Virus record (IMG/VR): IMGVR_UViG_3300012931_000080
Span: 1 to 21,396 of that record
Reading direction: 5' to 3' (one strand)
DNA from: a virus
DNA length: 21,396 bases
The notes beneath the pieces are model-generated. The model searched no databases. It was not told where the DNA came from and saw only the letters and a program-made list of their open reading frames with translations. Below are positions 11,856 through 19,085 of this stretch, in pieces (positions within the stretch are counted from its first letter, which is position 1; every line of letters starts with the position of its first letter). The translations under genes were made by a program, and so were the position numbers.

Positions 11856-14800
11856 ATGGCAGACGTAGGCACCTCCCCAACTTTGACGATGAAGGTCCGG
11901 GCGCCCGAAGCGCTTGCGGGCTTCAAGGCGTTGAGGACGGAGGTCGACGCGCTGAAGGCGAGCCTTGCCGGCTTGCGCACGGGCGGCAGCACTGGCGGCA
12001 GCCGCAACGCCACCCTCACCCGCCTCACCGCCGAAGTCGCAGAGCTGCGCGCCGCGCTGAAGGCGAGCCAGCTCGATGTCGAGCGCCTCTCGATCGCCGT
12101 CCAGCAGAACGCCGCCAAGGAGGTCGAGGCGGTGCGCAAGGTCTCTCGCGCGAAGAAAACCGCCGCCGATGAGGAGACCGCCCTGGTAGAGAAGAACGAG
12201 GCGTACAGGCGCAAGGTCCAGCTCAACTCGGCGATCATGACCGGCCAGGCGATCCTGCGGGCGAACCGGGACGTCGAAGCCTCGATCACCCGGATGATTG
12301 CCGAGCAGGAGCGCGAGCGCGAGCGTATTCGCGCCGCCGCGGCGCGCCAGGCGACAGCCGGCACAGGCGGCGTAGCGGGCTTTCGTCGCAACCTCGTTTA
12401 CAACTCGACCGTCGCCGCCTGGGGCGGTTTCGAGCGCTCGCGCGTGGCGGTCGAAAGCTCGCTCACGACGCTCGTGCGGGAACAAGAGGGCGCGCAGCTC
12501 CGGGCGACTCGGGAAGCGGAGGCGGCGCGCGTTGCCGCCGCGCGGGAGGCCGTCCGGGCGCGAGTCGCGATCGAGCTCTCGCTTACCAGGTTGATCCAAG
12601 AGCAGGAGCGCGAGCGGGCGGTTGCGGCCGCGCGCGCCGCGCGCGCCGCGCGCGCATCCGCCGGCGGCGCAGGCGGGGCCGGCGTCGGGCGTAGCGCCCT
12701 GCGCGGCGCCCTTGCCCCGTCGGGCGGCCTATTCCTCACCTACGGCTCGTCCATCCCGGCGCTTGCCGGCGGCTTTGCCGCCGCTGCGGCGGTACAGCAG
12801 ACGTTCAGCCAGGGCTCGCAGTTCCAGTATCAGATGCAGTTCGTTGGCGCGTTGGGCGGCCTCGCCTCCCAGCAAATCGCCGCGCTGAGCCAGCAGGTGC
12901 TCGAGCTGGGGCGGAACAGCGTCTACGGGCCGGTCGAGCTCGCCAAGGGCATGCGCGTGCTCGCGCAGGCGGGCTTGAGCGCGACGGACGCGATCAAGGT
13001 GCTGCCGATCGCCACCAAGGTTGCGCAGCAAGGCGAGACCGATCTCACGTCGGCGTCGGAAACGCTGATCGGCGTGATGAACGAATTCAAGCTGCAGATC
13101 TCGGATCTCCCGCACATCGGCGATTCGCTTTCGAAGGTCGCGGCGCAAACGCCGACCTCGCTCGGCGAAATGGCTTCGGCCATGAAGCAGGTGACCGGCG
13201 TATCCGAGCGGTTCAACGTGTCGCTTGAAACGTCCGAGGCGCTGGTCGGCCTGCTTGCCCAGCGCAAGATCGTGGGCAGCATGGCCGGTACGGTCACGCG
13301 CCGGTTCCTCGAGGAAGCCTACTCGCCGCGCTCGAACCTTGCGCAGCAGCTCGAGAAGTCGATGGGCCTCAACCCCTTCGACGCCCAGGGCAACCTCAAG
13401 AAGGACACGCAGTACATCCAGGAGGTCATCTCGGCGCTGCGCTCGCTCAACCGCGAGGCTCAGCAGCGCGCGATCAGCATCTTGTTCGATGAGCGTAGCG
13501 CCAAGCTCGCTGCGGCGCTCGTGGGCGATGTGACGGACGAGTTCATGAAGCTGCGCACCGAAGCGCAGAATTCGGACGGCGCGCTGCAGCAGTTCTCGAA
13601 CGACCTGAACACGTCCGTGCTTCAGGTGCTCAAGCAGGCGTGGTCGAACCTGTCGTCGGACATGATCCGAGGGTTCGACAAGATTAAGCCGCAAGTCAGC
13701 GAATTTGCGACCGCCTTGCGCGACGCCTTCAACACCGATGCGGCGAAAGGATTCTTCGCCGTGCTTTCGGAGGGCTTGGGCGCACAGCTTGCTGCGGTCA
13801 CGCAGATCATGAAGCTGCTCCACGGCGCGCCCGCCTTTGGGCACACGCCTGCGATCAACGCCCTGCTGCCCGGCTTCGGGCTTGCCGGTGTTGCGGCCGA
13901 GACGTTCTACGCCCGGTCGCAGGGGCGCGGCCCGCAATACCTGTCGGGTGCGGCGAACGCCGGCGAGCTGGCGCGGCTGGGCGCGCACCAGGGCGACGCA
14001 ATTGCGGCACAGGCCCGAGCCGCGTCGGCGGGTTACGCCGGCCAGGTGGGTGCGCTTACGACCGGCTCCGGCACGCTTGCTGCGAAGTTCATGGACCCGG
14101 ATGCCTATAAGAAGGCTCAGGCCCTCGCCTCCGCGAACGAGCGCGCGGCCACCGCCGCGCAACAGCGCGCCTATCAGCGCATCCAGCAAACCACAGCGTT
14201 CGAGACCCAGCAGGTCGAGGCGCTTCACCGCTACAACCTGATCAGCGAAAGCGAGTATGTCCGCCAGATCGATGCGATCAACGAGCGGCGGCGCCAGGCG
14301 GCAATCGACGAGGCCAACAAGGCTGTTGCGCTGCTGCAGGCCGAGCTGAAGAAGAAGCTCGAGGCTGACAAGAAGGTGTACGTGGAAACTGCGCTCGCCG
14401 ACGCGAAGGCGAAGCGCGACGCGCTCCTGCGCGAGTCGAAGCAGGCTCAGGACCTAGTGCGCTACCGGCAGCAGGGGGAGCTCAAGACGCTTGAGGATGC
14501 AGGTGCGAAAAGCCTGCGCAAGCACGCCGAGGATGGGGTGCTTCGCCGTCAGCAGATCCAGCAGCAGCACGACGCAGCGCTGCAAGGCCAAGTGGATGCC
14601 GCGGTCGCTGCGGAAGCCTTGCGCACGCGCAAGAGCTTCGAGCAGGACCTTCTGCAGATCGAGCAGCAGCTTTACGCCCGTCGCGCCGACGAAGCCAAGC
14701 GCGCGGACCCCGAGAACGAGAAGGCGATTGCGGTTTTGCTCGCGCGCAAGAAAGCGACCGAAGCGCAGCGTGATGCGGAAGCGAAACGCAACGCTGATGC

Positions 14801-15470
14801 GGTGCGCGCCGCAAAAGAGGACGAGCGCTCGTTTTCCTACGGCTGGGACTCGGCCTTCAAGGCGTACTCGGAAGCTGCTACGAACGCCGCGCAGAACGCG
14901 CGCGACCTGTTCAACACCGCTGCGAACTCGATGACCGACGCGATCGTCAACTTCGCCATGACGGGCAAGTTTTCCTTCCAGTCTTTTGCCAATGTGGTTG
15001 TTCAGGAAATGGCGCGCATCGCGGCGGCTAGGGCAGTTGCCGGGATCGTGGGCGCTATCGGCGGCTCGGTGGGCGGCGCTGCGGCGGGCACCGCTGTATC
15101 CGGCGTGGCCTCCACCGCAGCCATTGCGCACACCGGCGGCATCGTGGGCGCTTTGCAGGCGAGCCGCTCCGTCTCGCCCTTCGTGTTCTCCGGCGCTCAG
15201 CGCTACCACACCGGCGGCATCGTCGGCAGCGAGGTTCCCATCATCGCGCAGCATGGCGAGGGCGTGTTTACGCCGGAGCAGATGAAGGCGCTTTCGCCGG
15301 CCAGCAGCGGCGGCGCATACGTGAGCATCACCATCAATTCCGATGGCAGCGTCAGCAGCGCGGATGCGAGCAGCGCGCAGCTCAAGCAGCTTGGGCAGCG
15401 GATCTCGGGGCTCGTTGCGCAGGAAATCGTCAAGCAACAGCGGCCCGGCGGCCTGCTCTCGAAGGCTTGA
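11856..15470 (+). CDS. Tape measure protein
   Basis: This 1204-residue protein sets tail length and is ejected through the tail. Domains in order: an N-terminal coiled-coil, Ala/Arg/Glu-rich region (about 25-265) with three related segments near 141, 200 and 240; a phage minor-tail/tape-measure core (about 320-620) with ELGRNSVYGPVELAKGMRVLAQAGL, TDLTSASETLIGVMNEF and SMAGTVTRRFLEEAYSP; a long coiled coil (about 745-990); and a lambda-type C-terminal domain starting FSYGWDSAFKAYSEAAT at 993. HTGGIVG occurs at 1092 and 1119, followed by VPIIAQHGEGVFTPEQM, a common ending. GGAA before ATG 11856 is a modest ribosome site. It is the first gene of the tail-tip unit, behind P6 and operator copy 6. 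Lambda gpH is 853 residues, so the tail should be longer than lambda's. Confidence 0.95.
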   Translation: MADVGTSPTLTMKVRAPEALAGFKALRTEVDALKASLAGLRTGGSTGGSRNATLTRLTAEVAELRAALKASQLDVERLSIAVQQNAAKEVEAVRKVSRAKKTAADEETALVEKNEAYRRKVQLNSAIMTGQAILRANRDVEASITRMIAEQERERERIRAAAARQATAGTGGVAGFRRNLVYNSTVAAWGGFERSRVAVESSLTTLVREQEGAQLRATREAEAARVAAAREAVRARVAIELSLTRLIQEQERERAVAAARAARAARASAGGAGGAGVGRSALRGALAPSGGLFLTYGSSIPALAGGFAAAAAVQQTFSQGSQFQYQMQFVGALGGLASQQIAALSQQVLELGRNSVYGPVELAKGMRVLAQAGLSATDAIKVLPIATKVAQQGETDLTSASETLIGVMNEFKLQISDLPHIGDSLSKVAAQTPTSLGEMASAMKQVTGVSERFNVSLETSEALVGLLAQRKIVGSMAGTVTRRFLEEAYSPRSNLAQQLEKSMGLNPFDAQGNLKKDTQYIQEVISALRSLNREAQQRAISILFDERSAKLAAALVGDVTDEFMKLRTEAQNSDGALQQFSNDLNTSVLQVLKQAWSNLSSDMIRGFDKIKPQVSEFATALRDAFNTDAAKGFFAVLSEGLGAQLAAVTQIMKLLHGAPAFGHTPAINALLPGFGLAGVAAETFYARSQGRGPQYLSGAANAGELARLGAHQGDAIAAQARAASAGYAGQVGALTTGSGTLAAKFMDPDAYKKAQALASANERAATAAQQRAYQRIQQTTAFETQQVEALHRYNLISESEYVRQIDAINERRRQAAIDEANKAVALLQAELKKKLEADKKVYVETALADAKAKRDALLRESKQAQDLVRYRQQGELKTLEDAGAKSLRKHAEDGVLRRQQIQQQHDAALQGQVDAAVAAEALRTRKSFEQDLLQIEQQLYARRADEAKRADPENEKAIAVLLARKKATEAQRDAEAKRNADAVRAAKEDERSFSYGWDSAFKAYSEAATNAAQNARDLFNTAANSMTDAIVNFAMTGKFSFQSFANVVVQEMARIAAARAVAGIVGAIGGSVGGAAAGTAVSGVASTAAIAHTGGIVGALQASRSVSPFVFSGAQRYHTGGIVGSEVPIIAQHGEGVFTPEQMKALSPASSGGAYVSITINSDGSVSSADASSAQLKQLGQRISGLVAQEIVKQQRPGGLLSKA

Positions 15471-15473
15471 TCT

Positions 15474-15809
15474 ATGGCTATTTTCACCTGGGTGCCTTCC
15501 TACGGAACGCAAGTGAGCAAGAAGCCTCGCATGCTCGCCGCGCAGTTCGGCGACGGGTACGCGCAGCGCGCGCAGAACGGCATCAACTCCAATCCGCAGA
15601 GCTGGTCGCTCGTGTTCAGCTCTATTGCTCCTGCGGATGCGGACGCGATCGACACCTTCCTTGCGACGCAGGCCGGTGTCACGCCTTTTGACTGGACGAC
15701 GCCCAAGGGCGACGCGTTGCGCTTCACATGCGCGGAGTGGAGTCGCACCTACGACGCCTACGCTGGGCACACGATCACGGCGACCTTTGAGCAGGACTTC
15801 GCACCGTGA
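15474..15809 (+). CDS. M: Minor tail protein M
   Basis: This 111-residue protein matches lambda gpM (109 residues) in length, place and pattern: FTWVPSYGTQVSKKPRMLAAQFGDGYAQRAQNGIN at the start, where 'K-P-R-x-x-x-x-x-FGDGYxQR-x-x-x-G-(I/L)N' is the family signature, then SWSLVFSSIAPADADAIDTFL, FDWTTPKGDALRFTCAEWSRTY and a final strand TITATFEQDF. It is a component of the tail tip, where it joins the tip complex to the tube. ATG 15474 comes 3 nt after the tape measure stop; the next gene overlaps by GTGA. Confidence 0.93.
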   Translation: MAIFTWVPSYGTQVSKKPRMLAAQFGDGYAQRAQNGINSNPQSWSLVFSSIAPADADAIDTFLATQAGVTPFDWTTPKGDALRFTCAEWSRTYDAYAGHTITATFEQDFAP

Positions 15810-17767
15810 CGATCAAGCAAGACATCCAGAAGCTCGAGCCGGGTGCGCTTCTCGAGCTGTTCGACATTGACGCAACCGCGCTCGGCGGCACGATCAACCG
15901 TTTCCATGCCGGCACGAACAGCTTGCGCACGGCCGTGGTGTGGCAGGGCAACACCTACAACCCCTGGCCGATTGACGCGACCGGCTTCGATATTAGCGGT
16001 AAGGGTCAGCTTCCGACGCCGCACCTCAAGGTGGCGAACATTGGCGGCCTGGTGACCGCGCTTGCGCTCGCCTATGACGATTTGATTGGCGCCAAGGTGA
16101 CGCGTCGGCGCACGTTTGCGAAGTACCTGGACGCAGCGAATTTCATCGAACAGCCGGCGCTAGACATCAAATTCACTGCGGGCTCGGCGGTGCCGATAGC
16201 GGGGGAGCCTTCGCTGCCGCTCACGTGCACGCGTACCGGCACGGCTACGCGGGTGAACGCCCAAGGGCTACTCGAGACCGTAGCCGCGAACACGCTGCGC
16301 CTGAACTACAACCCCGTGACACTTGCATGCAGGGGGCTGCTTAGCGAAGAAACCCGGACGAACCTCGCACTCCAATCGGCGGACATTTCTAGCGCGGCTT
16401 GGGGCAATGAGAACGTAACGGTTGTCGGGAACCAGCTTGCGGCCCCTGACGGTGCCGTAGCGATGGGTTCGCTTACGGAGAACGTGGCGCTCGGGTACCA
16501 CAGGATTTGGCTAGGCTCTAATCAACCGCGCAACGCTAATTACGCATGGAGCGTTTTCATAAAGCGTAAGGCCGGTACGCACGGCATTGGACTTCAGCTC
16601 ACGACCGGTGGCGCGAATAACCTTTGGCAGAACTTCAACATCGACACCGGCACGGCCCAGGGCGCGCCGATTGTGAGCGGTGATGCGGTATTTGCCGAAG
16701 CCGGAATTGAAGATTGGGGCAACGGCATCTACAGGGTATGGATTGCTGGCAAGCCGAGCGCAACGGACTCTGCCAACGGCGTGAGCGGGTACGTCTACAT
16801 GATGGACGGCACCTGGTCCAACAGCTTCACCGGCGACGGCACGAGTGCCGTGTATGCGTGGGGCGGCCAGCTCGAAGCCGGAGCCTTCCCCACCTCCTAC
16901 ATCCCTACCGGCGTAGCCGCCGTGACGCGCGGCGTAGAGACCGTGATGGCGAACAATATCTCGAGCTTCTACCTGGCGGCTGGAGGCACGCTTTACACGG
17001 AGATCGAAGCCAATCACCCGGCAGCCGGCCAAATCGAGTGTGCCGCAGGCTTTACCAATACGGGCTCAGTAGCGTCGCGCATCAACCACCTCGTCAACGC
17101 CGCACCGAACGACGAGTTTTCGGTAGTCGATACCAACACTTTTCAGGCAAACCTTGGAGGCGGCGTAACGATTACGAAGGGCATGATCGTTCGCCAAGCT
17201 TCAGCGTTTGTTGCCAATGATTTTGCAACTTCGACGAACGCGGGCGCGGTTGCGACCGACACCGCCGGCACAATTCCGACAGTGACGCGCCTCGGGCTCG
17301 GCTGTTTGGCCCCTGAGTCGCCCTGGCCGCTCAACGGACACCTGCGCCGAGTCACTTACTACCCGACGCGGCACAGCAACGCCGACTTGCAGACGTTCTC
17401 CACGAGCGGCCCGATCGCTTATACCGGCGTAGCAGATCCGACTGCCGAGTTTCCGCTCGACATCTTCTACGTCGAGCGCAAGGTCTCGGAGAACCGCGCA
17501 ATCGTTGAATTCGAGCTTGCCGCGGCGAGCGACGTGGAAGGCGTTTTGCTGCCGCGGCGCCAGGTCATAGCGAACGTCTGCTCGTGGACCTATCGAAGCT
17601 CTGAATGCAGCTACGCGGGCGGCGCGGTGGCGCAGGCTGACGATACACCGACGACGAACATTAACCTCGACGTGTGCGGCAAGCGCGTGTCCTCGTGCAA
17701 GCTGCGCTTTGGCGCACTCGCTGAGCTGCCTTACGGCGGCTTTCCCGGATCTCGGGTGACTGCATGA
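15806..17767 (+). CDS. L: Minor tail protein L with a large inserted spike/carbohydrate-binding module
   Basis: This 653-residue protein is nearly three times the usual length of gpL (lambda, 232). Residues 1-113 are the normal N-terminal domain (IQKLEPGALLELFDIDATALGG, GKGQLPTPHLKVANIGG, RRRTFAKYLDAANF). Residues 542-653 are the normal C-terminal domain (VADPTAEFPLDIFYVERK, VEGVLLPRRQVIANVCSW), with Cys592, Cys601, Cys624 and Cys631, the four cysteines that hold the iron-sulfur cluster in lambda gpL. Between them, residues 114-541 resemble phage head-spike/fibre carbohydrate-binding proteins: LTCTRTGTATRVNAQGLL, RGLLSEETRTNLALQS, QLEAGAFPTSYIPTG, VTRGVETV, then a LamG-like half ending LNGHLRRVTYYPTRHSNADL. 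GTG 15806 overlaps the M stop. The insert likely projects from the tail tip. Confidence 0.9.
   Translation: MTIKQDIQKLEPGALLELFDIDATALGGTINRFHAGTNSLRTAVVWQGNTYNPWPIDATGFDISGKGQLPTPHLKVANIGGLVTALALAYDDLIGAKVTRRRTFAKYLDAANFIEQPALDIKFTAGSAVPIAGEPSLPLTCTRTGTATRVNAQGLLETVAANTLRLNYNPVTLACRGLLSEETRTNLALQSADISSAAWGNENVTVVGNQLAAPDGAVAMGSLTENVALGYHRIWLGSNQPRNANYAWSVFIKRKAGTHGIGLQLTTGGANNLWQNFNIDTGTAQGAPIVSGDAVFAEAGIEDWGNGIYRVWIAGKPSATDSANGVSGYVYMMDGTWSNSFTGDGTSAVYAWGGQLEAGAFPTSYIPTGVAAVTRGVETVMANNISSFYLAAGGTLYTEIEANHPAAGQIECAAGFTNTGSVASRINHLVNAAPNDEFSVVDTNTFQANLGGGVTITKGMIVRQASAFVANDFATSTNAGAVATDTAGTIPTVTRLGLGCLAPESPWPLNGHLRRVTYYPTRHSNADLQTFSTSGPIAYTGVADPTAEFPLDIFYVERKVSENRAIVEFELAAASDVEGVLLPRRQVIANVCSWTYRSSECSYAGGAVAQADDTPTTNINLDVCGKRVSSCKLRFGALAELPYGGFPGSRVTA
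16145..17428 (+). other. Inserted spike-like domain within the L gene
   Basis: Region coding for residues 114-541 of the L homologue. Removing it in frame would restore an ordinary gpL reading from KYLDAANF to VADPTAEFP. It has two halves: a jelly-roll-like part (about 120-380) and a LamG-like part (about 385-530). Confidence 0.8.
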
Positions 17768-18456
17768 CCCCCGAAGCGCTCGAAGCGTTCAAGGCGCATG
17801 CGCGCGCCGAGTACCCGCGCGAAGCGTGCGGCTTGCTCGTCAACTCGCGTTACGTTTCCTGCCGCAACCTGGCTGAGACGCCGGCCGAGCATTTTGTGCT
17901 ATCGCCGCACGACTACCTGGCCGCGTCGCAGCAGGGCAAAGTTGAGGCGGTCTGCCATACGCATCCGAACGCGAGCGCGGAGCCGAGCGAAGCTGACCGC
18001 GCCGCTTGTGAGGCGTCGCAGCTGCCCTGGTACATCCTCTCCTGGCCTACCGAAGTGCTGCGCTCTATCGCGCCGTGCGGTCATGTCACGCCGCTTCTCG
18101 GGCGCGCGTTCGTGCACGGCATTCACGACTGTTATGGGCTCGTGCGTGACTACTACAAGCAGACCCTGGGTATCGAGATCCCGGATTACGAGCGCCGCGA
18201 TCAGTGGTGGGAGCGCGGTGAAAACCTCTACATGGAGTTTTTTGCCGAAGCGGGCTTCGTTTCTGTGCCTGACCTGCAGCCGCACGATGTGATTCTCATG
18301 CAGGTGCGTTCGCCCGTGGCAAATCACGCCGCGGTCTATCTCGGCAACAACATCATGATCCATCACCTTTGGGGTCGCCTTTCCAAGCGCGATGTGTACG
18401 GCGGCTATTGGGCCAAGCACACGCGTCTGATTGTTCGGCATCGGAGTCGCCTGTGA
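17764..18456 (+). CDS. K: Tail tip protein K: JAMM plus NlpC/P60 peptidase
   Basis: This 230-residue, two-domain protein matches lambda gpK. The N-terminal Mov34/JAB metallopeptidase domain (about 1-110) shows Glu20 in YPREACGLL and the zinc motif HTHPNASAEPSEAD with His65, His67, Ser75 and Asp78. The C-terminal NlpC/P60 domain (about 114-230) has the nucleophile Cys123 in HDCYGLVRDYY and catalytic His188 in NHAAVYLG, followed by IMIHHLWGR. The NlpC domain probably cuts peptidoglycan cross-bridges during entry, and the JAMM domain may process tail-tip proteins. All key residues are present, so both domains should be active. ATG 17764 overlaps the L stop (ATGA). Confidence 0.94.
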   Translation: MTPEALEAFKAHARAEYPREACGLLVNSRYVSCRNLAETPAEHFVLSPHDYLAASQQGKVEAVCHTHPNASAEPSEADRAACEASQLPWYILSWPTEVLRSIAPCGHVTPLLGRAFVHGIHDCYGLVRDYYKQTLGIEIPDYERRDQWWERGENLYMEFFAEAGFVSVPDLQPHDVILMQVRSPVANHAAVYLGNNIMIHHLWGRLSKRDVYGGYWAKHTRLIVRHRSRL

Positions 18457-19085
18457 AAACGATCATTCTCGAGGGAGCGCTTGGCGAGAAGTTCGGCTCG
18501 CGCTGGGAGCTGGACGTTCGCTCGCCCACGGAAGCGCTGAGGGCTATCGAAGCGAATCGCCCGGGCTTCTTCCGGCACTTGGTTGCTTCTGATGAGCAGG
18601 GCGTGAGCTACGCCGTGTTGCTCACTACGGAAGATCAGGGCATCGAGTGCCTGGCCGAGAGCCAGCTGCGCTCGCCGTTTGGCAACGAGACGCTGCGCAT
18701 TGTTCCGATGATCACCGGCGCCAAGTCGAGCGGTGCGCGCGCTTTCGAATATGCGACAGGCTGGTTCGGTGCTTCGAGGCCCGGAGGCGGTCAGACTGTC
18801 CTCGGCGTGGCGCTTCTGGTGGTCTCGTATTTCGTGCCCTGGCTGGCGCCCTACTTCGTGCCCCTCGGCCTTGCGCTGATTGCCGGCGGCGTGTCGAAGA
18901 TGCTCACCAAGCATCCGCAGACCGACCAGAGTACGGCTGATGGGCTTACCAGCTATTACTTCAGCGGTGCGCAGAACACGGCCGCGCAAGGCGCAGCCGT
19001 ACCTGTTGGTTACGGGCGGCTGATCGTCGGATCGGTGGTGGTGAGCGCCGGAGTCGTCTCCGACAACCTGCGGGTGTACACCTGA
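18453..19085 (+). CDS. I: Tail tip assembly protein I
   Basis: This 210-residue protein begins at GTG 18453, overlapping the K stop as GTGA; the in-frame ATG 18369 lies inside K and is not preferred. The start KTIILEGALGEKFGSRWELDVRSPTEALRAIEANRPGF is the typical lambda tail assembly I pattern. Residues 115-146 are strongly hydrophobic (VLGVALLVVSYFVPWLAPYF and LGLALIAGG) as in lambda gpI, followed by a Gly/Ala-rich end with FSGAQNTAAQGAAVPVGYG, a standard I-family ending that binds the J hub. Length is close to lambda gpI (223). The next gene shares one base (TGATG). Confidence 0.92.
   Translation: MKTIILEGALGEKFGSRWELDVRSPTEALRAIEANRPGFFRHLVASDEQGVSYAVLLTTEDQGIECLAESQLRSPFGNETLRIVPMITGAKSSGARAFEYATGWFGASRPGGGQTVLGVALLVVSYFVPWLAPYFVPLGLALIAGGVSKMLTKHPQTDQSTADGLTSYYFSGAQNTAAQGAAVPVGYGRLIVGSVVVSAGVVSDNLRVYT

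Noticed and set aside
12729-15770. Long minus-strand frames (499 and 438 residues) opposite the tape measure
   Set aside because: Arg/Leu/His-rich shadows of an Ala-rich coding strand with no recognisable protein features.
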